A DNA stretch of 64,000 nucleotides from Mycolicibacterium helvum (lineage in GTDB: Bacteria; Actinomycetota; Actinomycetes; Mycobacteriales; Mycobacteriaceae): positions 3,720,001-3,784,000 of the forward strand of contig NZ_AP022596.1 of NCBI RefSeq assembly GCF_010731895.1. The letters run 5' to 3'. Both the position numbers and the translations under genes were made by a program. Shown piece after piece: positions 55,572 to 64,000 of the stretch. Numbering within the stretch: position 1 is the stretch's first letter; each line of letters opens with the position of its first letter. The notes under the pieces were generated by a model. That model saw nothing but the letters and a program-made list of their open reading frames with translations, ran no database searches and was not told the DNA's origin.

Positions 55572-55874
55572 TGAATATTCACCCCAAGGCTCGTCGTTTT
55601 CAGAAGGCTAGCATTCTGCACTCTGGCGAAAGGAGGCGGTTTGCGGGAGAAGCTACGCCGGTGTCAATTCGTGACCTGCTGATTCGGGCCGGTGAACCGT
55701 TGGTTTACCCCGATTGTCCTCGGCGGTTGCTTCCCGGCCGGCCGTCTGGGTGCTGCGGTGGCCTCTGACGGACACGTGGCTGGGTGCGTTTGCTGATAGA
55801 GTCTTGCAGGCCTGGTCGGGGCAGGCGTGTTCTCTCGTCGTGCGTGGTTCTGACCGAGATGGGGAGTGGCCGAC
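55572..55874. other. 303-bp divergent intergenic region with orphan Shine-Dalgarno
   Basis: This gap lies between the methyltransferase gene (minus) and the PE-PPE esterase gene (plus). AAAGGAGG at 55629-55636 is a strong ribosome site; four bases later TTG 55641 opens a 13-codon frame (product about MREKLRRCQFVTC) that stops at 55682. I do not call it a gene. GGGGAG at 55861-55866 is the likely site of the esterase. No other conserved feature is seen. Confidence 0.5.
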
Positions 55875-57407
<1,533 letters not shown>

Positions 57408-57412
57408 CCGGT

Positions 57413-57426
57413 TAGCCGCGCGGCTA
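57413..57426. terminator. Short palindrome between esterase and Rv3311-like gene
   Basis: TAGCCGCGCGGCTA is a perfect 14-base palindrome between the two convergent genes, ending in the stop of the minus-strand gene. The stem is only about five bp with a tetraloop, so it is a weak terminator candidate. Confidence 0.35.
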
Positions 57427-58701
57427 TTCGCGACGCAGCCGCGACTCCACAAACCGCTCGATCTGTTCCCACTCCTTCACCGCTGCCGCGTACGGCCCGG
57501 CGGGGCGGGAGTTCTCCTCGGGATCGAGCACGTAATCGACCAGCTTGCCCAGCGGATGGTCCTGCGCCAGCAGCCGGTCGACGAGGTCCTCCTCGGAGTA
57601 CTCGCCGACGTCGCGGACGAACTCGATGGCCAGCTCCAGCTGGTCGCGGTCGATTGCGTCAGGCCCGTCGGAGATGTCGTCGGACAGCCCGGTCAGTATG
57701 TAGATGTTGTCGTCGGTGACGTCGACCCGCAGTGAGCCGTCGGTGGCCGCGGTGTGGATGTCGTCGTAGGTGCTCAGGTCCGCCAGATCGTGGTCGCGCT
57801 GGTCGGCCAGCGAGCGGGCCAGCGCACGCTCCGATCCGAACACGCTGATCCTGCCGTTACGGCCGAGGAAGATCGGCCGGTCGTCGAAGTAGCAGCGCAG
57901 CGTGTACACCGTTCCCAAGCTGAGGGTGATGCGTACCGGGTCGATCCCGACCTCGGCCCAGAAGTCCGCGTCGCTGCCGAGCACCACGGCGTCCTGCGGG
58001 GCCCGCGCGGTGACGGTCTCCTCGGCGTCCGACTCGACTTCTGCGTCGTCGGTGGCGTCCTCGTCGGCCTCGGAGTCCACCGGCTCGTCGGTCTCGTCCT
58101 CGTACGGCTCGTCGAGCTCGTCGGCGGCCACCTTGGCGGCCCGCTCGTCGACCTCGGGGACGGTGATGACCTCGTCGATCGCGGACAGCACGCCGTCCCA
58201 CCCGCGGCCGACGATCTCACCGACCACGCTCCAGCGCTTGAGGCCCGGCTTGCCGCTGAACTGCTCGATGCCACCGGAGAGCAGGCCCAGGTTGGGGTTG
58301 CCGTTGAAGAACCGGGTCACGGCCGGCAGCTCACACACCGAACCGATCGAGGAGACGACGGCCATGGTGTTGGCCAGCGCGGTCACCGACTCTTCGGTGG
58401 GCTTCTCGGACAGCAGTTCCTCGACGGAGATCAGGTCGACCTCGCGGTCTTCCTTCGGCTCCAGTTTGTGGGCGTTGGCCGCGGTCAGGTCCTCCCACGC
58501 CGGGTGATCGGCTAGGTCGTTGTCGGTGTTCGTGCGTACGAACGCGGCCAGGTCGGCCACCGACTCGAAGGCGAAGAGGTCCTCGTCCTTGCCGAGGAAC
58601 GCCTCCCACTCGTCGCCGCCGTCGCGCCACCGGGGCGCCCACAATGTGTACAGGTCACCAGCAGTCACGCCGATGCGGACCGGAACGAGCTCAGCAGCCA
58701 T
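57424..58701 (-). CDS. Conserved acidic protein, Rv3311-like
   Basis: The 425-residue protein starts at ATG 58701 (MAAELVPVRIGVTAGDLYTLW). It has two similar halves, each with a short domain containing an aromatic-rich strand and an F-G/L-G-R or FLGKDEDLFAF type segment: residues 1-100 (LYTLWAPRWRDGGDEWEAFL) and about 250-330 (VYTLRCYFDDRPIFLGRNGRI). Between them is a strongly acidic linker (about 190-232). It lies in the same place as Rv3311 of M. tuberculosis, whose function is unknown; databases have called it a primosomal protein, but nothing visible here supports that. There is no signal peptide. Confidence 0.8.
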   Translation of the reverse strand: MAAELVPVRIGVTAGDLYTLWAPRWRDGGDEWEAFLGKDEDLFAFESVADLAAFVRTNTDNDLADHPAWEDLTAANAHKLEPKEDREVDLISVEELLSEKPTEESVTALANTMAVVSSIGSVCELPAVTRFFNGNPNLGLLSGGIEQFSGKPGLKRWSVVGEIVGRGWDGVLSAIDEVITVPEVDERAAKVAADELDEPYEDETDEPVDSEADEDATDDAEVESDAEETVTARAPQDAVVLGSDADFWAEVGIDPVRITLSLGTVYTLRCYFDDRPIFLGRNGRISVFGSERALARSLADQRDHDLADLSTYDDIHTAATDGSLRVDVTDDNIYILTGLSDDISDGPDAIDRDQLELAIEFVRDVGEYSEEDLVDRLLAQDHPLGKLVDYVLDPEENSRPAGPYAAAVKEWEQIERFVESRLRRE

Positions 58702-58745
58702 GCCGCACAGCCTAACGACGCTTGCTGACGGGTAACCTGCCCCCC

Positions 58746-59321
58746 GTGGGGAGATGGGGTCGGGCACTGTCGATTGTGGCGGTGATCTGCCTGGCGATCG
58801 TCGCCACCCTGGGCGTCACCGGATTCGTCCTCTTCACCCGCCCACACGCCGATCCGCTGACCAAAGCCGACGCGGTCATCGTGCTCGGCGGCGACAATGA
58901 CGGTCGTCTTCAGTACGGTCTGAGCCTGGCCGAGCAGGGCTACGCCGACACGGTTGTGCTGTCCAATGCCTATGGCGACAAACCGGCGGACCTTCATGAT
59001 TTCGAGCAGGCGTGTGCATCCGGCACAGCGATGATCACCGTGCTCTGCTTCACCCCATCGCCGTACACCACCCGCGGTGAGGCAATGCACCTGGCTCGGC
59101 TTGCCAAGCAGCACAACTGGACTCATGTGATCGTGGTGTCCTGGAACTACCACATGGTGCGGGCTCGCTACATCTTCCACCAGTGCTTCGACGGCGACGT
59201 CACGATGCGGCCGGTGCCGCGCTCATATGACTTCACCCTGGTGCGCTGGGCATGGGAGTACGCCTACCAGTACACCGCTTTGATCAAGGCATTCGCGCTG
59301 GGCTGCGATCGGGCCGGATAG
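58746..59321 (+). CDS. YdcF/DUF218-family membrane-anchored protein
   Basis: The 191-residue product starts at GTG 58746; TTG 58722 is an alternative. It has one N-terminal membrane anchor (about 6-30) and a DUF218 domain: [50 protein letters not shown] and [17 protein letters not shown]. These are the YdcF/SanA family motifs. The E. coli relative ElyC affects undecaprenyl-lipid metabolism; function here is inferred only by family. It precedes upp by 19 bases. Confidence 0.82.
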   Translation: MGRWGRALSIVAVICLAIVATLGVTGFVLFTRPHADPLTKADAVIVLGGDNDGRLQYGLSLAEQGYADTVVLSNAYGDKPADLHDFEQACASGTAMITVLCFTPSPYTTRGEAMHLARLAKQHNWTHVIVVSWNYHMVRARYIFHQCFDGDVTMRPVPRSYDFTLVRWAWEYAYQYTALIKAFALGCDRAG

Positions 59322-59340
59322 CTCACTACAGTTTCTGCGC

Positions 59341-59964
59341 ATGGATGTGTGCGTGATCGACCACCCGCTGGCCAAGGCACGGCTGACCACCCTGCGCGAC
59401 AAGCGCACCGAGAATCCCGCCTTCCGGTCCGCACTTGCCGACCTGACGCACATGCTGGTGTACGAAGCCACCCGGGATGCGCGCTGCGAGGACGTCACCA
59501 TTGACACCCCGATCACCGAAACCACCGGCTCACGCCTGGCGGCGCCGCCGCTGCTGGTTCCGGTCCTGCGCGCCGGGCTCGGGATGGTGGACAAGGCGAG
59601 CGCGCTGATTCCCGAGGCCCAGGTGGGTTTCGTCGGTGTCGCCCGTGACGAGACCACCCACCTGCCGACGCCCTACCTGGAGTCACTGCCCGACGACCTG
59701 AGCACCCAGCCAGTCATGGTGCTCGACCCGATGCTGGCCACCGGCGGCTCGATGGCCTACACGATCGGACTGCTGCACGATCGCGGTGCGCGCGACATCA
59801 CTGTGGTGTGCGTGGTGTGCGCACCGGAAGGCATCGCCGCGCTGGCGGAAGTCGCCCCGAACGCCCGCCTGTTCACCGCCACCATCGACGACGGCCTCAA
59901 CGACATCGCCTACATCGTGCCCGGTCTGGGCGACGCCGGTGACCGCCAGTTCGGTCCGCGCTGA
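59341..59964 (+). CDS. upp: Uracil phosphoribosyltransferase
   Basis: The 207-residue enzyme salvages uracil to UMP using PRPP. It has [34 protein letters not shown], the PRPP loop [14 protein letters not shown] and [20 protein letters not shown] at the uracil-binding C-terminus. It matches Rv3309c. Its TGA stop directly abuts the stop of the convergent pmmB gene. Confidence 0.96.
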   Translation: MDVCVIDHPLAKARLTTLRDKRTENPAFRSALADLTHMLVYEATRDARCEDVTIDTPITETTGSRLAAPPLLVPVLRAGLGMVDKASALIPEAQVGFVGVARDETTHLPTPYLESLPDDLSTQPVMVLDPMLATGGSMAYTIGLLHDRGARDITVVCVVCAPEGIAALAEVAPNARLFTATIDDGLNDIAYIVPGLGDAGDRQFGPR

Positions 59965-61557
59965 CTACCAGTTCCGCACGGACTCCAGCAGCCTGTCCTG
60001 AACGGCCGCTGCGCGGCTGCGCGCGTCGGCTAGATCCGTGCTGACCGCCTGGCCAACCTCGGTGTAGCACTTGACTTTCGGCTCGGTTCCCGACGGGCGT
60101 ACCACCACCCGCACCGAGGTCTGCTGATTGCCACCGGTGAGGAACACGGCATCGGCCTGCTCGGTGACCTGCACCGGAAAGCCCGCGAGCTCGGCTGGTG
60201 GAGCGGTGCGCAGCCGGGCCATCATCGCCGCGGCCTCGCTGGGGTCGGCGACCCGCCGGGAGACGGCGGCCGTGGTATGAACGCCGTGCCGTACTGCCAG
60301 TCGGTCGAGCGCGGCCGGGATCGAACTGCCCTGTGCGGCATGATGTGTCATCAGATCACAGACGAGTACAGCTGCGCTGATGCCGTCCTTGTCGCGGACG
60401 GCCGCCGGGTCGACGCAGTGGCCGATGGCTTCCTCGTAGGCGTAGACCAGGCGGTACCCGGGTAGTCCGGCGTCGGCGCGGGCGAGCCATTTGAACCCGG
60501 TGAGAGTCTCGACGTGCCGAGCGCCATAGTCGGCGGCGATCAACCCCAGCAGCTGCGAGGAGACCACGCTGCTGGCCACCACACTCGTGGCGGCCTGTTC
60601 GGGCGGCAGTGTGGACAGGATGTAATCACCTAGCAGCCAACCGGTTTCGTCGCCAGAGAGCATCCGCCAGCCGTCGCCGACAGGAATGCCGACGGCGCAG
60701 CGGTCGGCATCGGGGTCCAGCGCGATCGCGACGTCCGCTTCAACCTGCTCGGCCAGCTCCAGCAGCGCGTCGGCGGCGCCGGGTTCCTCCGGGTTGGGGA
60801 AGCTCACCGTCGGGAAATCGGGGTCCGGGGCGAATTGGCTTGCCACTGTGTGCACATCGTCGAACCCGGCGGCCTGCAGCGTGTGTACCGCGAGTTCGCC
60901 GCCGACCCCGTGCATTGCCGTCAGCGCCACCCGCGGTCGTCCCTGGGAGGTCCGCCGCAGCGTTACCGCGCGGGCGATGTAGGCGGCGATCAGGGTGTCA
61001 TCGCTGGGCTGCGCCGGCATGCGGGCTATCTGGTCGGCAAGCGGTGCACTGGCGATTGCGGCCTCGATATCCCGGTCGGCGGGCGAGATGATCTGCAGGC
61101 CGCCGTCGAGGTACACCTTGTAACCGTTGTCGCCCGGTGGGTTGTGTGAGGCGGTGATCTGCACTCCGGCGGCGGCACCGGTGCTCCGGACCGCGAACGC
61201 GACGACCGGAGTCGGCACCGGATGCTCCCAGGTGATCACCGAAAAGCCCTGGGCAGCAAACACTTCGGCTGCCGCGACGGCGAACTGTGCCGACCCGTGC
61301 CTGGCGTCACGGCCCACCACGACGGTCGAGCCGCCCAGGTGCCGGTCGGTCAGCACCCGGGCCAGCGCCCAGCTGACCCGCAGCACCACCGCGAGGTTCA
61401 TCGCGTCCGGGCCGCCGCGCACCGGCCCGCGCAGGCCGGCGGTGCCGAACGTCAACGGCCGGGCGAAGCGGGCGGCGAGCTCGGCGGGATCCAAGGCGGC
61501 CAATTCGGCGGCGGTGACCGGATCCGGGTCGTGGGCGATCCAGTCCTCGGGGGTCAC
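59965..61557 (-). CDS. pmmB: Phosphomannomutase/phosphoglucomutase family enzyme
   Basis: The 530-residue alpha-D-phosphohexomutase starts at GTG 61557, overlapping the MarR stop. It has the substrate loop TFGTAGLRGPV, catalytic S137 in TASHNPPGDNGYK, the Mg motif ALDPDADRCAVGIP, GDETGWLLGDY, the sugar-binding YEEAIGHCVDP and phosphate-binding RPSGTEPKVKCY. It converts hexose-6-P to hexose-1-P; mannose-1-P feeds GDP-mannose for phosphatidylinositol mannosides and lipoarabinomannan. It corresponds to Rv3308. Which hexose is preferred cannot be told from sequence. Confidence 0.92.
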   Translation of the reverse strand: MTPEDWIAHDPDPVTAAELAALDPAELAARFARPLTFGTAGLRGPVRGGPDAMNLAVVLRVSWALARVLTDRHLGGSTVVVGRDARHGSAQFAVAAAEVFAAQGFSVITWEHPVPTPVVAFAVRSTGAAAGVQITASHNPPGDNGYKVYLDGGLQIISPADRDIEAAIASAPLADQIARMPAQPSDDTLIAAYIARAVTLRRTSQGRPRVALTAMHGVGGELAVHTLQAAGFDDVHTVASQFAPDPDFPTVSFPNPEEPGAADALLELAEQVEADVAIALDPDADRCAVGIPVGDGWRMLSGDETGWLLGDYILSTLPPEQAATSVVASSVVSSQLLGLIAADYGARHVETLTGFKWLARADAGLPGYRLVYAYEEAIGHCVDPAAVRDKDGISAAVLVCDLMTHHAAQGSSIPAALDRLAVRHGVHTTAAVSRRVADPSEAAAMMARLRTAPPAELAGFPVQVTEQADAVFLTGGNQQTSVRVVVRPSGTEPKVKCYTEVGQAVSTDLADARSRAAAVQDRLLESVRNW

Positions 61558-62012
61558 GGCACCGATTGTGCCCCGCGCTCGGCGTCGGCGAGCTTGCGCA
61601 GTACCGGCGCCGTGAGCATCAGCAGATTGAGTTCCAGCTCGCAGAGGTGATCGCGCATGGACTCATACAACCAGGCGTCGCGCTGAGCCCGGTCGTGCAG
61701 CAGCAGGTCCAGCCCGCCACCGGTGAGCTCGATGAGCTGGCGGCGGCGGTCGGCGTCGTCGGGCCGGCGGGAGATCAGCCCGCGGGACTCGAGCTCGTTG
61801 ATGCTGTCGGTCAGCGACTGGGCCCGAACCTGCAGCCGGGCGGCGATCTCGGCCGGTGTGGTCACCCCGGCCCGGCTCACGTCACCGAGGACCTCGAGCT
61901 GGCTGAGTGTCAGCCCGTTGTCCGGGCGGTGCCGGCGTAGCTGACGAGCCAGCGCCATCATGGCTTCCCGCAGCTCGGTGGCTGCGGCCGCTGGCGCGAT
62001 ACTTACAGTCAT
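61554..62012 (-). CDS. MarR-family transcriptional regulator
   Basis: The 152-residue regulator has a winged helix: LTLSQLEVLGDVSRAG, VTTPAEIAARLQVRAQSLTDSINELES and RGLISRRPDDADRRRQLIELT, with flanking dimer helices. It overlaps the pmmB start by four bases and diverges from the AbrB-type membrane protein. A near-palindrome, AAGTTATACCTT (62018-62029), lies just upstream and could be its operator. It may control the membrane protein and itself. Confidence 0.88.
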   Translation of the reverse strand: MTVSIAPAAAATELREAMMALARQLRRHRPDNGLTLSQLEVLGDVSRAGVTTPAEIAARLQVRAQSLTDSINELESRGLISRRPDDADRRRQLIELTGGGLDLLLHDRAQRDAWLYESMRDHLCELELNLLMLTAPVLRKLADAERGAQSVP

Positions 62013-62098
62013 ATTAGAAGTTATACCTTGTTAGTCAGTGATCAAGTTCGCGTGAATCGTAGGTAACGCCCGAGAGAAAGCAAGGGCATACTTGATAT

Positions 62099-63214
62099 AT
62101 GCGTTGGGCCTTGTTGGTGATCGTCACGATCGGGGTCACCGTGCCGCTGGACCGGCTCGATGTCCCGTCGGCGGCCTTGTTTGCTGCTCTGCTGGTCGGC
62201 ATCGTGCTGGCGATTGCCCGGCTGGCGCCCGCCGGTGTGCCGCGCGTCGCGGGGCTGGCGGCCCAGGGGGTGCTCGGGGTCTACATCGGCACCATGGTGC
62301 ATTCCGACGCGCTGTCCGCCCTGGGCCCGCACTGGCCGGTGGTGATCGGCGTCGGCGTGGTCACGCTACTGCTCAGCATCGGCGCCGGGGCACTGCTCGG
62401 ATTGCACCGGAGCATCACTGCGCTCACCGGCGCGCTGGCGCTGGTGGCCGGTGGGGCGTCTGGTCTGGTGGCCATCGCGCGAGAACTCGGTGGTGACGAT
62501 CGCGTCGTCGCCGTCGTGCAATACCTGCGAGTGGCGGTGATCACCGCGACGATGCCCGTCGTCGTCACCCTCGTCTACCACGCCGACAGGTCCTCGCATG
62601 CGGCCGCTGCGTCGCCCCAATCTCATTCGGCTCCTTGGTATCTGAGCCTGATGTTGATGATCGCACTCGTGGTCGCCGGATCCGTGGTGGGCCGGCTGGC
62701 GCGACTGCCCGGCTCCGGTCTGCTCGGCCCGATGGCGCTGACCATCATGGCCGAACTCGGCGGGTGGTCGTTCGGTGTGACCGTGCCCGCATTGCTGGTC
62801 TCGGCGTCCTACATGCTGATCGGCTGGCAGGCCGGGGTGGCCTTCACCCGCGAATCGCTGCGCGCGATCGAACGGTTGCTGCCTGCTGCGCTCGGGCTGA
62901 TCGTGCTGCTCAACGTCGCCACCGCCGGCCTGGGCGTGGCGCTGTCGAAGATCGCAGGGATCAGCATGCTCGACGGATACCTGGCCACCAGCCCGGGCGG
63001 CATCTATGCCGTGCTGGCCACTGCGGTAGAAACCGGCTCGAACGTCACGTTCATCATCGCTACCCAGGTGCTGCGGGTGCTGCTGATGTTGTTCGCCGCA
63101 CCTCTACTGGCCCGCGGTTTCGTGCGGCTGGCCTACAGGCGCGCCAGCACTGAGGCCAGCAGTGATCCCATTGCGGTGGCCGACGCCCGACCTGCGGCCA
63201 GCACCTCGTCGTGA
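62099..63214 (+). CDS. AbrB-family (AbrB-duplication) membrane protein
   Basis: The 371-residue protein starts at ATG 62099 and has about ten membrane segments in two similar halves. The repeated blocks are [16 protein letters not shown] with [20 protein letters not shown] in the first half, and [20 protein letters not shown] with [19 protein letters not shown] in the second. These are the AbrB duplication family, sometimes labelled ammonia monooxygenase, a misnomer; some are transporters. The last 82 bases overlap the convergent deoD gene, so its C-terminal tail of about 26 residues ([14 protein letters not shown]) is encoded antisense to deoD. Confidence 0.85.
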   Translation: MRWALLVIVTIGVTVPLDRLDVPSAALFAALLVGIVLAIARLAPAGVPRVAGLAAQGVLGVYIGTMVHSDALSALGPHWPVVIGVGVVTLLLSIGAGALLGLHRSITALTGALALVAGGASGLVAIARELGGDDRVVAVVQYLRVAVITATMPVVVTLVYHADRSSHAAAASPQSHSAPWYLSLMLMIALVVAGSVVGRLARLPGSGLLGPMALTIMAELGGWSFGVTVPALLVSASYMLIGWQAGVAFTRESLRAIERLLPAALGLIVLLNVATAGLGVALSKIAGISMLDGYLATSPGGIYAVLATAVETGSNVTFIIATQVLRVLLMLFAAPLLARGFVRLAYRRASTEASSDPIAVADARPAASTSS

Positions 63215-63918
63215 CTGAGCGGCTGGCCGGTCATCCCGGCTGCCAGGTTTGTCACCAGCGAGAACCCAAGGACTTCGGCGCCGGCAGCCCGCGCCGCGAT
63301 GGTTTCGTGCACCGTCGACATGCCCACCAGGTCGGCCCCGAGCGTGCGGAGCATCCTGATCTCCGCGGGCGTCTCGTAATGCGGGCCCGGCACGCCCGCG
63401 TACACACCCTCGGTCAGGCTCGGGTCGACGGAGCGGGCCAGTTCCCGCAGCCGGGGTGAGTACGCGTCGACAAGATCGACGAACTGTGCCCCGATCAGCG
63501 GCGAGCGGGCCGTCAGGTTGAGGTGGTCGCTGATCAGCACCGGCTGTCCGACCTGGTACTCGGGTCGCAGGCCGCCCGCTGCATTGGTCAACACCACGAT
63601 CTTGGCGCCGGCCGCCCGTGCGGTCCGTACCGGATGGACGACGGCCCGCAGGTCATGGCCCTCGTAGGCATGGATCCGGCCGAGCAGTACCAGCACGTTG
63701 TGCGACCCGAGCGGCACCGAAAGCACGCGTCCCCGATGCCCGAGTGCCGACGGGGGAGTGAAGCCGGGGATCGCCGACATCGGGATCTCGGCCACCGGCG
63801 TTCCCAGCGCCGCGGCCGCCGGCGCCCAACCCGACCCGAGGACCACGGCGACGTCGTGTCGCTCGACGCCGGTGTGCTCGGCGATCACCGCTGCGGCGTG
63901 CTCGGCGTCTGGACTCAC
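63133..63918 (-). CDS. deoD: Purine nucleoside phosphorylase
   Basis: The 261-residue trimeric-type enzyme phosphorolyses inosine and guanosine to base and ribose-1-phosphate. It has [16 protein letters not shown], the phosphate-binding [56 protein letters not shown] and [11 protein letters not shown] with the conserved TNLAAG. GTG 63918 is preferred because relatives begin just before the AAAVIA helix; an in-frame upstream start would add 17 residues with no similarity. It matches Rv3307. Its 3' end overlaps the AbrB-type gene. Confidence 0.94.
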   Translation of the reverse strand: MSPDAEHAAAVIAEHTGVERHDVAVVLGSGWAPAAAALGTPVAEIPMSAIPGFTPPSALGHRGRVLSVPLGSHNVLVLLGRIHAYEGHDLRAVVHPVRTARAAGAKIVVLTNAAGGLRPEYQVGQPVLISDHLNLTARSPLIGAQFVDLVDAYSPRLRELARSVDPSLTEGVYAGVPGPHYETPAEIRMLRTLGADLVGMSTVHETIAARAAGAEVLGFSLVTNLAAGMTGQPLSHDEVLAAGRASATAMGSLLASVLARL

Positions 63919-63955
63919 AGCCTGCGAGCCTATCTGGCAATGCGATACTTCGTGG

Positions 63956-64000
63956 ATGCCTACCGCCACCGCGTCGAGCCGCGTCGAGGACGTGGTGGCG
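63956..64000 (+). CDS. Probable amidohydrolase, N-terminal fragment (cut by window end)
   Basis: An open frame from ATG 63956 ([14 protein letters not shown]) runs off the right edge after 15 codons. It diverges from deoD, as does the M20-type amidohydrolase amiB1 (Rv3306c) beside deoD in M. tuberculosis. The visible residues alone cannot prove the family. Confidence 0.45.
   Translation, partial: MPTATASSRVEDVVA

Overview
The window is a chromosomal segment of a non-tuberculous, probably fast-growing Mycobacterium (Mycolicibacterium type). The evidence is high G+C throughout, recognisable mycobacterial families (MPT63/DUF1942, DUF732, DUF3017 beside folD, an FHA-domain ABC exporter like Rv1747, MmpL, a PE-PPE-domain esterase, an Rv3311-like protein) and a gene order that follows the M. 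tuberculosis Rv3356c to Rv3306c stretch. Shared landmarks from left to right are folD-DUF3017, methyltransferase-metX-metC, icd, trpS-yihY, dacB, the Rv3329-type aminotransferase, sdhBADC, cdd-deoA-add, the Rv3311 homologue, upp, pmmB, deoD and the first codons of a probable amidohydrolase. Synteny statements rest on memory of M. tuberculosis, not on a search.

Region by region: 1-1.2 kb holds three small secreted proteins (a DUF732 fragment, a DUF5078-like protein and an MPT63-like protein). 1.37-3.85 kb is an OmpR-type response regulator and its histidine kinase, separated by a striking inverted repeat. 3.9-5.4 kb encodes three tiny secreted Pro/Gly-rich proteins with shared Cys-x5-Cys modules. 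5.4-10.5 kb holds the FHA/ABC exporter, a short old-yellow-enzyme reductase, folD and a DUF3017 membrane protein. 10.5-12.7 kb is a TetR regulator with a duplicated palindromic operator and a rifampicin-monooxygenase-like flavoprotein. 12.7-18.5 kb, on the minus strand, is a SAM-IV riboswitch followed by metC, metX, a methyltransferase and two PAS-GGDEF cyclases, possibly one long transcript.

18.7-28.7 kb is mostly housekeeping: monomeric isocitrate dehydrogenase, an exonuclease III, hydrolases, trpS, a YihY/BrkB membrane protein and the D,D-carboxypeptidase dacB. 28.7-36.6 kb looks like an amine or polyamine catabolic locus: Lrp/AsnC regulator, class III aminotransferase, aldehyde dehydrogenase, gamma-glutamyltransferase-like enzyme and APC permease. 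36.8-43.2 kb is a tightly overlapped seven-gene operon (two acyl-CoA dehydrogenases, two hot-dog hydratase subunits, an Ltp2-like thiolase/aldolase, a DUF35 protein, a FadD17-like ligase) with the logic of steroid side-chain beta-oxidation. 43.2-46.6 kb is the sdhCDAB respiratory operon and 46.8-49.6 kb is pyrimidine/purine salvage (cdd-deoA-add).

49.8-57.4 kb is an accessory block: an MmpL transporter, a coupled Gfo/Idh/MocA oxidoreductase and PhyH-type dioxygenase, a methyltransferase and a secreted PE-PPE esterase with a Ser/Thr-rich tail. 57.4-64 kb returns to the conserved backbone: the Rv3311 homologue, a YdcF-like protein, upp, a MarR-pmmB pair, an AbrB-family membrane protein and deoD. 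No tRNA, rRNA, CRISPR array, insertion sequence or prophage was seen.
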